A DNA stretch of 64,000 bases from RECO01 sp050485385 (GTDB lineage: Bacteria > Pseudomonadota > Alphaproteobacteria > Geminicoccales > Geminicoccaceae): positions 19,496-83,495 of the forward strand of contig JBJHBG010000002.1 in NCBI GenBank assembly GCA_050485385.1, read 5' to 3'. Made by a program: the position numbers and the translations under genes. Shown here piece by piece: positions 38,595-47,296 of the stretch. The notes beneath the pieces were generated by a model. It was not told the DNA's origin, did not search any database, and worked only from the letters and a program-made list of their open reading frames with translations. Each line of letters starts with the position of its first letter. Position 1 is the stretch's first letter.

Positions 38595-39393
38595 GGATGC
38601 CCTCGCGCCGCGTCGGCGTGCGCGCGATCATCCAGGCGCCGAGCGCCATCATCGGCAGACTGAGCGCTTGGCCCATGGTGATCGCCCCGAGCAGGAGACC
38701 GAGCTGCGGGTCCGGCTCGCGGACGAACTCGACCGTGAAGCGGGCGAGCCCATAGCCGAGGAGGAAGGTGCCGCCGAGCCGGCCGGCGTTGGCGGGGTCA
38801 CGCCGACCGCTCGCCATCCAGGCGAGCACCAGAAACAGGGCGAGACCTTCCAGCGCTGCCTGATAGAGCTGGCTCGGATGGCGCGGCAGAGCACCGCCCA
38901 TGGGAAACACCATGGCCCAAGGCACGTCCGTCACCCGGCCGTAGAGTTCGCCGTTCACGAAATTGGCGAGGCGGCCGAAGAAGAGGCCGATGGGCGCGGC
39001 GACGGCGGCGGCGTCGCCCACTTCCAAGGGGCCGACGCCGTGTTGCCGGGCGGTGATCAGACAGCCGACCACGACGCCGATCAGGCCGCCGTGGAAGGCC
39101 ATCCCGCCCTGCCACACGTAGAGCACCTCCCAGGGATGTTGGAGGTAGTAGGCGGGCTGGTAGAACACGACGAACCCCAGCCGCCCGCCGATCAGCACGC
39201 CCAAGGTGGCGTAGAACAGAAGATCGTCGACCGCCGCCGGCGTCAGCTTCCAACCGGGCCGCGTCACCACGCGCCTGAGGTAGCGCCAGCCGAGCAGCAG
39301 CCCGGCGACGTAGGCGAGCGCGTACCAGCGGATCGCGAACGGGCCGAACTCGATCAGGATCGGGTCGATGGCCGGGAAGGGAATGGCGAGCAC
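38584..39393 (-). CDS. lgt: Prolipoprotein diacylglyceryl transferase
   Basis: Inner-membrane enzyme of 269 residues that moves a diacylglyceryl group from phosphatidylglycerol to the cysteine of prolipoproteins, the first step of lipoprotein maturation. Signature GRLANFVNGELYGRVTD near residue 140; also GGRLGFVVFYQPAYYLQHP and MAFHGGLIGVV. Seven hydrophobic segments. Start: the GTG at 39393 with GAGG about 8 nt upstream; the frame is open to 39483 but that part is arginine-rich and lies over the divergent promoter region. It heads the lgt-midA-pgeF overlap cluster. Confidence 0.95.
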   Translation of the reverse strand: MLAIPFPAIDPILIEFGPFAIRWYALAYVAGLLLGWRYLRRVVTRPGWKLTPAAVDDLLFYATLGVLIGGRLGFVVFYQPAYYLQHPWEVLYVWQGGMAFHGGLIGVVVGCLITARQHGVGPLEVGDAAAVAAPIGLFFGRLANFVNGELYGRVTDVPWAMVFPMGGALPRHPSQLYQAALEGLALFLVLAWMASGRRDPANAGRLGGTFLLGYGLARFTVEFVREPDPQLGLLLGAITMGQALSLPMMALGAWMIARTPTRREGIRAG

Positions 39394-39520
39394 GTCGCAC
39401 CTCTCGTCGATGCGAAGACGGCTTAAGGAGGCGCCGGGCGGGCGGCAAGGCCCCAGCGCCACCTTGCGACCCAACCGGGCCATGCCATATCACGAGGGCA
39501 TGACCGTAAGGAGACGCTCC

Positions 39521-39841
39521 GTGCAGACGCGCAACCCGATGCTGGACGATCTCGCCAAGGTGGCGAGCGGGGCCATGAGCACGCTGGGCGGCGTGCGCGA
39601 GGAGATCGAGAACCGGGTGCGCGAGCGGCTGGAGCGGCTCGCCGCCGACATGGAGCTGGTCACCCGCGAGGAGTACGACGCGGTCAAGGCGATGGCCGTC
39701 AAGGCGCGCGAGGAGCAGATGGCCATGGCCGAACGGGTGACCGAGTTGGAAGCCCGCATCGCCGCGCTCGAAGCCGCTGGCACCGCCAAGCCCCGCAGCC
39801 GCGCGCGCAAGCCCAAGGCCGGCGATGCGGGGGGCGCCTGA
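39521..39841 (+). CDS. ubiK: Ubiquinone biosynthesis accessory factor UbiK-like
   Basis: A 106-residue protein of the UbiK/YqiC (BMFP) family, which helps assemble or tether the Ubi enzymes. The start decision is clear: AGGAG lies 7 nt before the GTG at 39521, and the protein then begins MQTRNPMLDDLAKVASGA, as usual for the family; an ATG at 39500 would add seven residues but overlap the ribosome site. An amphipathic helix is followed by a coiled coil (VTELEARIAALEA) and a basic tail rich in Lys/Arg/Ala. Divergent from lgt by about 130 bp. Confidence 0.85.
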   Translation: MQTRNPMLDDLAKVASGAMSTLGGVREEIENRVRERLERLAADMELVTREEYDAVKAMAVKAREEQMAMAERVTELEARIAALEAAGTAKPRSRARKPKAGDAGGA

Positions 39842-39948
39842 CGACGCAACTCTGAGGCGTTGCCACGCATCTTGCACCGCCGAAGCCATGCTGGCACCGT
39901 AGAAGCGCTTGCTTCACGTGTGGCTATTGTGCCGCGTCTGGGGACCGA

Positions 39949-40452
39949 ATGTCGTCGCTGAACCTCGAAATCGCCGAGCCGCTCGGCAACCCGCTCGATC
40001 TCGTCGAGCGCATCGCCATCGCCAACGACTGGACCTACGACCGCACCGCCGAGGACGAACTGGCCGCCGAGCTGCCGGGGCAGTGGTGCAACTATCGGAT
40101 GTGGTTCAGTTGGCAGAACGACATGGGCATCTTCCACCTCGCCTGCGCGCTCGACGTCAAGGTGCCGCAGGCCAAGCGCGTCGGGCTTTACCACCTCCTG
40201 GCGCTCGCCAACGAGAAGCTGTGGCTCGGCCATTTCGATCTCTGGTCCGACGAGGGCGTCCCGGTCTTCCGCCACGCCATCCTGGTGCGCGACAACGCGG
40301 GCGTCGGCGTCGAAGCGCTGGAGGACCTGACCGAACTCGCGCTCGGCGAGTGCGAGCGCTTCTTCCCGGCCTTCCAGTTTCACCTGTGGGGCGGCAAGGC
40401 ACCGGCCGAAGCGCTGACCGCCGCCTTGCTCGAGACCGAAGGCGAGGCCTGA
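39949..40452 (+). CDS. YbjN-domain protein
   Basis: A 167-residue soluble protein of the YbjN family (type III secretion chaperone-like fold). Pattern: DLVERIAIANDWTYDRTAED, AELPGQWCNYRMWFSW, FHLACALDVKVP, LLALANEKLWLGHFDLWSDE and VFRHAILVRD. In alphaproteobacteria the gene usually lies just before proC, as here (5 bp to the proC start). Its molecular role is unknown; YbjN in E. coli affects motility and stress responses when overproduced. Confidence 0.85.
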   Translation: MSSLNLEIAEPLGNPLDLVERIAIANDWTYDRTAEDELAAELPGQWCNYRMWFSWQNDMGIFHLACALDVKVPQAKRVGLYHLLALANEKLWLGHFDLWSDEGVPVFRHAILVRDNAGVGVEALEDLTELALGECERFFPAFQFHLWGGKAPAEALTAALLETEGEA

Positions 40453-40456
40453 GGCC

Positions 40457-41293
40457 GTGACCGACGCGCTCCGAGGCCCCATCCGCCTGCTCGGCTGCGG
40501 CAAGATGGGGGCGGCACTCGGGCGCGGCTGGCTCACAGCCGGCCTACCCGCCGCCGACCTCCAGATCGTGGAGCCGAACGCTGCGGTGCGCGCGGCCTGG
40601 ACCGCCGATGGCGCGCGCTGCACCGCCGACGCGCTCGGAACCGAGGACTGGCCGGAGCCCCGCGCCCTGGTCGTGGCGGTCAAGCCGCAGACCATGGGCG
40701 AGGTCCTGCCGCAAGGCACCACCCTTGCCGGCACCGGCACGGTGGTCGTGTCCATTGCTGCCGGCACCACGCTGGCAACGCTGAGCCAGGGCTTCGGCCA
40801 CGCCGCGGCCCTGGTCCGCGCCATGCCCAACACGCCGGCGGCCGTCGGCCGCGGCGCCAGCGCACTCTTCGCGGAACCGGCGGTGCCGACAGCCGCGCGC
40901 GAACTGGCGGAAGCGCTGCTTCGCGCCGTCGGCGAGACGGTATGGCTCGACACCGAGGCGCAGATGCACGCGGTGACCGCCCTTTCGGGTGGCGGACCGG
41001 CCTACGTGTTCCTGCTGATCGAAGCGCTCGCCGCCGCCGGCGCCAAGGCCGGCCTGCCGCCGGAACTGGCGATGCGGCTCGCCCGCGCCACCGTCGTCGG
41101 CTCGGGCGAACTCGCGCGGACCAGCGACGAAGCAGCCGACACGCTCCGCCGCAACGTGACGAGCCCCGGCGGGACGACGGCGGAGGCGCTCGCCGTGCTG
41201 ATGGCGCCCGACGGCCTCCAGTCCCTGCTCGACCGCGCCATTGCCGCCGCTGCCGCCCGCTCGGAGGTGCTCGGGCGGCCGGGGCCGGCATGA
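40457..41293 (+). CDS. proC: Pyrroline-5-carboxylate reductase
   Basis: A 278-residue enzyme that makes proline from 1-pyrroline-5-carboxylate with NAD(P)H. Nucleotide site LLGCGKMGAALGRGWL (about 12-27), VVAVKPQTMGEVL, RAMPNTPAAVGRGASAL, and the family signature ALSGGGPAYVFLLIEALAAA followed by TVVGSGELARTS and NVTSPGGTTAEAL. It starts with GTG at 40457, five bases after the ybjN stop, and its stop overlaps the following gene as ATGA. Length normal. Confidence 0.95.
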   Translation: MTDALRGPIRLLGCGKMGAALGRGWLTAGLPAADLQIVEPNAAVRAAWTADGARCTADALGTEDWPEPRALVVAVKPQTMGEVLPQGTTLAGTGTVVVSIAAGTTLATLSQGFGHAAALVRAMPNTPAAVGRGASALFAEPAVPTAARELAEALLRAVGETVWLDTEAQMHAVTALSGGGPAYVFLLIEALAAAGAKAGLPPELAMRLARATVVGSGELARTSDEAADTLRRNVTSPGGTTAEALAVLMAPDGLQSLLDRAIAAAAARSEVLGRPGPA

Positions 41294-41868
41294 GCGACGC
41301 ACCGACCGAAACGCCCCCCGCCCCCGACCTGCTGGGATCCGCCCTCCAACTCGTGACCGCCGAGGGTTGGCCGGCTTACGCGCCAGCGAGGCTCGCCCGT
41401 ACCACTGGCATCGGCCTCGCGGAGGCCTGCCTGCAACTCCCCGACCAGGGGGCCATCCTCGCCGCCCTCGGCCGACGGGTCGACCTCGCGATGCTCGACG
41501 TCGCGGCCGACGAACTCCTGGAGATGACACCCAAGGAGCGCGCCTTCGAACTGCTCATGCGCCGCTTCGAGGCACTGGAGCCGGCGCGGCCGGCGCTGGC
41601 CCGTCTGCGTCGCGACGGGCCGTCGCCGCTCTGGCCGTGCGCCCTCGGCAATGTGGCCCGAGCGGTCAAGCGCGCCGTCGAGGCGGCCGGCCTCACGCCC
41701 GCCGGGTCGCTCCGCGGCGTCGTGGTCGGCGCGGCGCTCGCCGCCGTCTATGTCGCGACGGCGCGGGTCTGGCTCGACGACGACAGCCCGGACCGGGCGG
41801 TCACCATGGCGGAGCTCGACCGTCGGCTCGACGCCGCGGGATGGGTGTTCGACCGCGTGGCCGGCTGA
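41290..41868 (+). CDS. COQ9/TetR-fold protein
   Basis: A 192-residue protein with the all-helical TetR/COQ9 fold. The N-terminal part (LLGSALQLVTAEGWPAYAPA, then RLARTTGIGLAEACLQLPDQ) looks like a helix-turn-helix of TetR type with weak basic character. The C-terminal part ends WLDDDSPDRAVTMAELDRRL, a pattern seen in COQ9 and in TetR proteins of alphaproteobacteria. It may bind DNA, or like COQ9 bind a lipid and help ubiquinone synthesis. The start overlaps the proC stop by 4 nt. The presence of ubiK 1.7 kb upstream in the same direction favours a lipid/quinone role, but this is inference. Confidence 0.65.
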   Translation: MSDAPTETPPAPDLLGSALQLVTAEGWPAYAPARLARTTGIGLAEACLQLPDQGAILAALGRRVDLAMLDVAADELLEMTPKERAFELLMRRFEALEPARPALARLRRDGPSPLWPCALGNVARAVKRAVEAAGLTPAGSLRGVVVGAALAAVYVATARVWLDDDSPDRAVTMAELDRRLDAAGWVFDRVAG

Positions 41869-41979
41869 TCGACCTTGGGGTGGATCGCAGCACTGAACCT
41901 TTGCACTCCGGCGCGCACCGTTTACGCTGCATCGCAACAGCAATGCTCGGCACGTCCGGGCAGGAACCGGAGGACGATG

Positions 41980-42408
41980 ATGGCGCAGGACAACCCCTTC
42001 ATGACTCCCGAGATGGCCAAGCTGTTCGAGAGGATGCAGGTGCCCGGCCTCGACATGCCGGCGCTGATGACCCTTCAGCAGAAGAACCTGGAGGCGCTGC
42101 AACTCGCCAACAAGACGATGATGGAGGGCATCCAGCTCGTGCTGCGGCGCGAGTTGGAGATCGTCCAGCGCAACGTCGAGGAGGCGATGCAGACCATGCA
42201 GGAACTCATGAGTCAGACCGACCCCAAGGTCGGCATGAAGATGCACGTCGATGCCGCCAAGGAGACGCTGGAGAAGGCGCTCACCAATCTCAAGGAGATC
42301 TCGGCGCTGACGCAGAAGTCGAACGAGGAGGCGTTCGCCATCCTGAACAAGCGGGCGTTGGAGAGCTTCGACGAGGTGAAGGCGGCGATCAAGCCGAAGG
42401 GCGCCTGA
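41980..42408 (+). CDS. Phasin family protein
   Basis: A 142-residue helical protein of the phasin family, expected to coat polyhydroxyalkanoate granules or act as a small chaperone. It reads FMTPEMAKLFERMQVPGLDM, then long amphipathic helices with NLEALQLANKTMMEGIQLVL and KSNEEAFAILNKRALESFDE, the usual phasin ending. Two ATG codons stand in a row (41977 and 41980); GGAGG spaced 6 nt favours the second. The 100 bp before it, after the COQ9/TetR-like gene, can hold a promoter. Confidence 0.85.
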   Translation: MAQDNPFMTPEMAKLFERMQVPGLDMPALMTLQQKNLEALQLANKTMMEGIQLVLRRELEIVQRNVEEAMQTMQELMSQTDPKVGMKMHVDAAKETLEKALTNLKEISALTQKSNEEAFAILNKRALESFDEVKAAIKPKGA

Positions 42409-42443
42409 CGGTCGCGCCCGGCGGCCCGCACGACGGCGCCGTG

Positions 42444-42791
42444 ATGGTGACCGTGTATCGGCGCAATCTCGACGCCGTCGTGGCGGCCAACGAGACGTTG
42501 TTGCAAGGGTTGCAGGTGCTGGCGAAGCGCCAGGTGGAGATCGCCCACGGTGCGGTCGAGGTCGTGGTGCGCACGGCCGACCGGATGAACGCGGAGGCCG
42601 ATCCCGTGGCCCATGCCGGGCTGGGGATCGACGCCGCCAAGACCATGGTGGCGGCAACGCTGGCCAACATCGAGGAAATGGCGGGCATCGCCCGCCGCTG
42701 TCAGGCGCGTGCCCTGGCCATCCTGCACGACAGGACGCTGGCAAGCCTGGACGAGATCAGCCGGGCGCTCGGGCCCAAGGGCTCAGCCTGA
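42444..42791 (+). CDS. Second phasin-like protein
   Basis: A 115-residue protein with the same helical pattern as the phasin before it: RRNLDAVVAANETLLQGLQV, LAKRQVEIAHGAVEVVV, and an ending RALAILHDRTLASLDEISRA that parallels FAILNKRALESFDEVKAA of the first. The two genes are 35 bp apart and likely arose by duplication. Start codons GTG-ATG-GTG lie in a cluster at 42441-42449 with no clear ribosome site; I chose the ATG. It ends by overlapping the end of rpoN, on the opposite strand, by 9 bp. Confidence 0.75.
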   Translation: MVTVYRRNLDAVVAANETLLQGLQVLAKRQVEIAHGAVEVVVRTADRMNAEADPVAHAGLGIDAAKTMVAATLANIEEMAGIARRCQARALAILHDRTLASLDEISRALGPKGSA

Positions 42792-44219
42792 CCAGCTTTT
42801 CTGCCGCCGCCGCTCGACCGACGAGGGAATACCTAGGCTTTCCCGGTACTTGGCGACGGTTCGCCGCGCGAGCACCATACCCCTCACCTTCAGCGACCTG
42901 ACGATCTGGTCGTCGGAGAGCACCGTCTCCGCCGTCTCGCGGTCGACCAGCGTGCGGATCTGCTGGCGGATGGCCTCGGCGGCATGCGCCTCGCCGCCGT
43001 CGTCGCCACCGACCGCGTTCGAGAAGAAGTACTTGAACGGGAAGACGCCCTGCGGCGTGGCGACGAGCTTGCCGGCCGTGGCCCGGCTGACCGTGCTCTC
43101 GTGCAGGCCGGTGCCCTCGGCGACCTGGCGCAGGACCAAGGGCCGCAGATGCTGCGGACCCTGGCGTAAAAACGCGGTCTGCTCGGCGACGATGAACTCG
43201 GCCACCTTGAGGACCGTGCGCGCCCGCTGGTCGAGCGCCTTCACCAGCCAGTTGGCCGCCTGGAAGCGCTCGTTGAAGTACTGCTTGACGCTCTGATCGA
43301 TGCTCGTGCCGCTGACCTGCGTGTAGTAGTCGACGTCGACCAGAATGCGCGGCAGCGTGGCGTTGTTCAGCTCCACCCGCCAGCCGCCCTGGTGCGGGTA
43401 AATCCAAAGGTCGGGTACGGCACCGCCCTGCGGCGGCGGCGCGAAACGGAGCCCCGGCCGCGGATCGAGCGAGCGGATCTCGGCGATCATGTCGGCGAGA
43501 TCGTCCTCGTCCACTTGGCACAGCCGGAGCAGGCTCTTGCGATCCGCCTTGGCAAGCCGGTCGAGGTGACGCAACAGCGCCTGCATCGCCGGATCCAGCC
43601 GGTCGCGCTCGCGCAGTTGCAGGGCCAGGCACTCCTGCAGCGTACGCGCGCCGACCCCGGTCGGATCGAAGCCCTGGATGAGATACAGGATCGCGTCGAC
43701 GTCCGCCTCGGGGACGGCCAGCCGCACCGCGAGTTCCCCCAGATCGGCCCGGCAATAGCCGTCCTCGTCGATGGACTCGATCAGGTTGAGGCCGATCAGC
43801 CGCGCCACCGGATCGTCGACCTCGACGTGCAGTTGCTCCAGGAGGTAGTCGGCGAGCGTCCGCTGTTCGGCCAGACGCTGCTCCAGGTCCGGCAAATCGT
43901 CGGCGAAGCCATTGGCTTGCGCGCCGCCGCCGACGCTCGCCATTCGATCGCAGGCGGGTGGGCCGTCCGGCTGGAACCAGCCCTCGTCGGTGGCGTTGCC
44001 GGTCTCGATCTCGGGTGCGGCGAGCGGCGCCTCGACCGCGTCCGTGCCGGTCTCGCTCGGCAACTCGCCCTCCAGAAACGGGTTCTCCGCCAGCTCCTGC
44101 TCGACGTAGCCGGTCACCTCGAGGTTGGTCATCTGCAACAGCTTGATCGCCTGCTGCAGCTGGGGCGTCATCACCAGCTGCTGGCTCTGCTTCAGATCGA
44201 GGCGGAGGCCGATGCTCAT
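42783..44219 (-). CDS. rpoN: RNA polymerase sigma-54 factor
   Basis: Alternative sigma factor of 478 residues for nitrogen and other sigma-54 promoters. Region I: LKQSQQLVMTPQLQQAIKLL (residues about 8-27). Acidic region II follows. Core-binding and DNA-binding regions contain GVGARTLQECLALQL and ESTVSRATAGKLVATP; the RpoN box is ARRTVAKYRES at about 451-461, near the end. It lies just after lptB, as in many proteobacteria. Genes usually found next to it (ribosome hibernation factor, ptsN) are missing and two phasin genes occupy the far side. Confidence 0.96.
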   Translation of the reverse strand: MSIGLRLDLKQSQQLVMTPQLQQAIKLLQMTNLEVTGYVEQELAENPFLEGELPSETGTDAVEAPLAAPEIETGNATDEGWFQPDGPPACDRMASVGGGAQANGFADDLPDLEQRLAEQRTLADYLLEQLHVEVDDPVARLIGLNLIESIDEDGYCRADLGELAVRLAVPEADVDAILYLIQGFDPTGVGARTLQECLALQLRERDRLDPAMQALLRHLDRLAKADRKSLLRLCQVDEDDLADMIAEIRSLDPRPGLRFAPPPQGGAVPDLWIYPHQGGWRVELNNATLPRILVDVDYYTQVSGTSIDQSVKQYFNERFQAANWLVKALDQRARTVLKVAEFIVAEQTAFLRQGPQHLRPLVLRQVAEGTGLHESTVSRATAGKLVATPQGVFPFKYFFSNAVGGDDGGEAHAAEAIRQQIRTLVDRETAETVLSDDQIVRSLKVRGMVLARRTVAKYRESLGIPSSVERRRQKSWSG

Positions 44220-44228
44220 GGCCGTCGC

Positions 44229-45017
44229 TTACACCTGAAAACCTTCACCGAGGTAAACGCGCCGCACATCGACGTCGGCGACGATGGCGTCGGGATGCCC
44301 CTCCTTCAGGACCTGTCCGTCGTGCAGGATGTAGGCACGGTCGATGATGCCGAGGGTATCGCGGACGTTGTGGTCGGTGATCAGGACGCCGATGCCGCGA
44401 TCCTTCAGATGGGCGACGAGGTTTCTGATCTCGGCGACGTTGATCGGGTCGATGCCGGCGAGCGGCTCGTCGAGCAGCATGATCGACGGCCGCGCCGCCA
44501 GCGCACGCGCGATCTCGACCCGCCGCCGCTCGCCGCCGGAGAGCGACGGCGCGGGCGCGCGGCGGAGATGACCGAGCGAAAATTCGGACAGGAGCTGGTC
44601 CAGTTGCGCCTCGCGCTCGGCGTTGTCCGGCTCCACCACCTCCAAGACGGCCCTGAGGTTGCCCTCGACCGTCAGGCCGCGGAAGATCGACGCCTCCTGC
44701 GGCAGATAGCCGAGGCCGAGCCGTGCTCGGCGGTACATCGGCAACGGGGTGACGTCACGACCGTCGAGCATGATGGTGCCGCGATCGGCAGCGATCAGCC
44801 CGGTGATGATGTAGAACGACGTGGTCTTGCCGGCGCCGTTCGGTCCGAGCAGGCCGACGGCCTCGCCCCGCGCCACGTGCAGGCTGACGTCGCGCAGCAC
44901 CTGGCGGCCGCGATAGGCCTTGCCCAGATGCCGCGCGTCGAGCCCCGGCCAAGGCTCCCCCATCTCGGGCCGCAACGGTGGCCGCAGCGGCAGGACGCGA
45001 GCCTGCCGCCCGCTCAA
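44229..45017 (-). CDS. lptB: LPS export ABC transporter ATPase
   Basis: ATPase (262 residues) of the LptB2FGC complex that pulls lipopolysaccharide from the inner membrane. Walker A GPNGAGKTTSFYIITG, Q-loop LGYLPQEASIFRGLTVEGN, signature LSGGERRRVEIARAL, Walker B IMLLDEPLAGIDPINV. About 20 extra N-terminal residues precede the core. Its start overlaps the lptA stop by 4 nt. Gene order lptC-lptA-lptB-rpoN is the standard one. Confidence 0.95.
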   Translation of the reverse strand: MSGRQARVLPLRPPLRPEMGEPWPGLDARHLGKAYRGRQVLRDVSLHVARGEAVGLLGPNGAGKTTSFYIITGLIAADRGTIMLDGRDVTPLPMYRRARLGLGYLPQEASIFRGLTVEGNLRAVLEVVEPDNAEREAQLDQLLSEFSLGHLRRAPAPSLSGGERRRVEIARALAARPSIMLLDEPLAGIDPINVAEIRNLVAHLKDRGIGVLITDHNVRDTLGIIDRAYILHDGQVLKEGHPDAIVADVDVRRVYLGEGFQV

Positions 45018-45520
45018 GAACCGCCCTCGTTGACGAACAACGCCCGCACCCGTCCGCCCTCGCCCGCCGGCAGGAGCCGCGACACGCCGGTGTCGAGATC
45101 GACCTCCAGCCGGCTGCCGCGCAGGACGTTGCCGTCGCGGGTCAGCACGACGTCGCCGCTGAGGGTGATGGTACGCCGGTCGAGGTCGTAGACGCCCTCG
45201 CGGCCGCGCGCGACCTCCTGCGGCGAGGTCACCACCACGTTGCCGGTCGCGACGATCCGCTGGATGCCGCCGCCCGCCGCCTCGGGGCCACCGCCGCCAG
45301 CGTAGAAGACGTCGAGCGCGTCGGAGGTCAGGGTCATCTCGCCCTGGACCGCATCGACGTTGCCGCGAAACGTGGCGATACCCTCGTTCTGCCGGACCTC
45401 CAACACGTCCGCCTCGATCTCGATCGGCTCGTTGCCACCGGGCGCCTGCGCCAGAGCCGGGACGGCGGCGAGCAGGGCTGCCGCCAACAACACCGCGAAC
45501 GTCCGGGGACGGGCGCTCAT
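45014..45520 (-). CDS. lptA: LPS transport periplasmic protein
   Basis: Periplasmic protein of 168 residues with the OstA-like beta-jellyroll fold that forms the LPS bridge. A signal peptide (FAVLLAAALLAAVPALAQA near residues 8-26) is followed by PIEIEADVLEVRQNEGIATF, GNVDAVQGEMTLTSDALDVF, and VRALFVNEGGS at the end. Short strands with alternating pattern fit the fold. Overlaps lptC and lptB by 4 nt at each end. Confidence 0.9.
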   Translation of the reverse strand: MSARPRTFAVLLAAALLAAVPALAQAPGGNEPIEIEADVLEVRQNEGIATFRGNVDAVQGEMTLTSDALDVFYAGGGGPEAAGGGIQRIVATGNVVVTSPQEVARGREGVYDLDRRTITLSGDVVLTRDGNVLRGSRLEVDLDTGVSRLLPAGEGGRVRALFVNEGGS

Positions 45521-46137
45521 TGCCCCGCTCCGCCGGTCAGCAGCTTGACCCGCACCTTGCCCTCGAAGCGCACCAAGGCACCGCGCTCTTCGATGTCCAT
45601 GCGATCGGCGACGATGCTGCCACGCGGTCCTTCGCCGTCGACCGGCGTCGAGGTGGCCACATGTCCCCGCGCGACGTCCAGCCGGGCCGCCTGCGTGCGC
45701 AGCTCGTAGCCGTCGCTCGTGCGCACCCGCACGTCGCCATCGAGATCCAGCGTCTCGGCGTCGCGGTCGTAGCGCGCCTGCACCGCTTCGACGGCGAAGT
45801 CGCGCCCGCCATCGCGGCCGGGCAGGCTCGCCTGCATCGCCTCCAGTTCGACCTGACGCGGCGATACCGGATCGACCCGCGCCGAACCGGCCTGCACGCG
45901 GTACGCCTCGCCGCCGCTGCCACGGCCGACATATTGCGGGCTGGCCAGCCGCACACGGCCGTCGCCCTCCAGTTCGACGTCGCTGATGCCGGGCAGGATG
46001 AAGCCCGAATCGAGGCCGCGGAGTTGCGGCCAGAGCGCCAGCACGGCGAGCATCGCCACTGCCGTCACCGGCAACGCGACCCGCATGATCTTGACGAAGC
46101 GGCTGTAGCGGCTCGGCCGCCGGGCGGTGTCGGGCAT
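45517..46137 (-). CDS. lptC: LPS export protein LptC
   Basis: A 206-residue bitopic protein: one membrane helix near residues 16-33 (ALPVTAVAMLAVLALWP) and a periplasmic OstA-like domain with repeated beta-strand segments (VELEGDGRVRLASPQYVGRG; HVATSTPVDGEGPRGSI). It connects LptBFG in the inner membrane with LptA. Its ATG shares one base with the kdsD stop (TGATG), pointing to coupled translation. Confidence 0.9.
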   Translation of the reverse strand: MPDTARRPSRYSRFVKIMRVALPVTAVAMLAVLALWPQLRGLDSGFILPGISDVELEGDGRVRLASPQYVGRGSGGEAYRVQAGSARVDPVSPRQVELEAMQASLPGRDGGRDFAVEAVQARYDRDAETLDLDGDVRVRTSDGYELRTQAARLDVARGHVATSTPVDGEGPRGSIVADRMDIEERGALVRFEGKVRVKLLTGGAGQ

Positions 46138-47144
46138 CAGGCGATCCCTGCCTCGAGACAGTCGTGAAGATGGATGACGCCGAGCGGACGGCGGTCGGCC
46201 TCGTCGACGACGAACAGCTGCGAGACGGCGGTTGGCCGCTCGTTCATGCGGGCGAGCGCCTCGGCGGCGAGGGCCTCGGCGTCGATGGTCCGCGGCGTGC
46301 GCGCCATCACGTCCCGCACCGGCAACTCGAAGAAGCCGGGGCGCTCCATCTGCCGCCTGAGATCGCCGTCGGTGACGATGCCGACCAGACGTCCCGCCTC
46401 GACCACGCCGACGCAGCCCAGGCGCTTGCGCGTCATCTCCAGGATGGCGTCGCGCATCGGCCGCTCCGGGCCGACGAGGGGCATGGCCTCGCCGCCGTGC
46501 ATCAGGTCGCGCACCTTGACCAGCCGGGCGCCCAGCTTGCCGCCCGGATGGAACACGGCGAAGTCGGTCCGCTCGAAGCCCTTGGCGGCGAGCACCGCGG
46601 CCGCGAGCGCGTCGCCGAGCGCCAGCATCAGCGTCGTCGAGGTGGTCGGCGCCATGCCGATCGGGCAGGCCTCCTCCACCGGCGGCAGGACGAGGGCCAC
46701 GTCGGCGGCGGCGCCGAGCGTGCTCGGCGCGCGGCCGACGATGCCGATCAGCGGGATCGAGAAGCGCTTGGCATAGGTGAGGATGTCGCGCAGCTCGGGA
46801 GTCTCGCCGGAATTGGAGAGGGCCACGATCAGATCGCCCTTGGCCACCATGCCGAGATCGCCGTGGCTTGCCTCGGCCGGATGAACGAAGAAGGCCGGCG
46901 TGCCGGTCGAGGCGAACGTGGCCGCCAGCTTGCGCGCGATGTGGCCGCTCTTGCCCATGCCGGTGACGATGACCCGGCCGGAGGTCGCGATCACCAAGTC
47001 GACCGCGGCGGCGAACTCGCCACCCAGGACCGCCGCGCAGTCCAAGAGGGCACGGGCCTCCAGCTCCAGCACCCGGCGGCCCTGGACGATGTGGGCCTCG
47101 GTGGCGGTGGTCTCGATGCTGCGGGCGAGCGTCGTCTGGGTCAC
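46137..47144 (-). CDS. kdsD: Arabinose-5-phosphate isomerase
   Basis: KdsD/KpsF-type isomerase of 335 residues; it converts ribulose 5-phosphate to arabinose 5-phosphate, the first step to KDO for LPS. SIS domain with VTGMGKSGHIARKLAATFAS (about 60-79) and VALSNSGETPELRDIL, a histidine in HPAEASHGDLGMV, then two CBS domains (about 205-335). The GTG at 47144 gives MTQTTLARSIE. It heads the kdsD-lptC-lptA-lptB-rpoN block, so KDO supply and LPS export share a transcript. Confidence 0.94.
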   Translation of the reverse strand: MTQTTLARSIETTATEAHIVQGRRVLELEARALLDCAAVLGGEFAAAVDLVIATSGRVIVTGMGKSGHIARKLAATFASTGTPAFFVHPAEASHGDLGMVAKGDLIVALSNSGETPELRDILTYAKRFSIPLIGIVGRAPSTLGAAADVALVLPPVEEACPIGMAPTTSTTLMLALGDALAAAVLAAKGFERTDFAVFHPGGKLGARLVKVRDLMHGGEAMPLVGPERPMRDAILEMTRKRLGCVGVVEAGRLVGIVTDGDLRRQMERPGFFELPVRDVMARTPRTIDAEALAAEALARMNERPTAVSQLFVVDEADRRPLGVIHLHDCLEAGIA

Positions 47145-47296
47145 GCGGCCTCCGGTCCCCTGGGCTCGGTCACGGCGGCGCCCGTGCAGAGCAAAGTCGA
47201 TGCCACCTTGCGTCGCAATATGGCGATCCGCCTGCGGCCGGTCAACGCGGCCCGCGGGCGCTCGCCCACAGGTCGGTCCATCTCCGCCTCGGCGCG

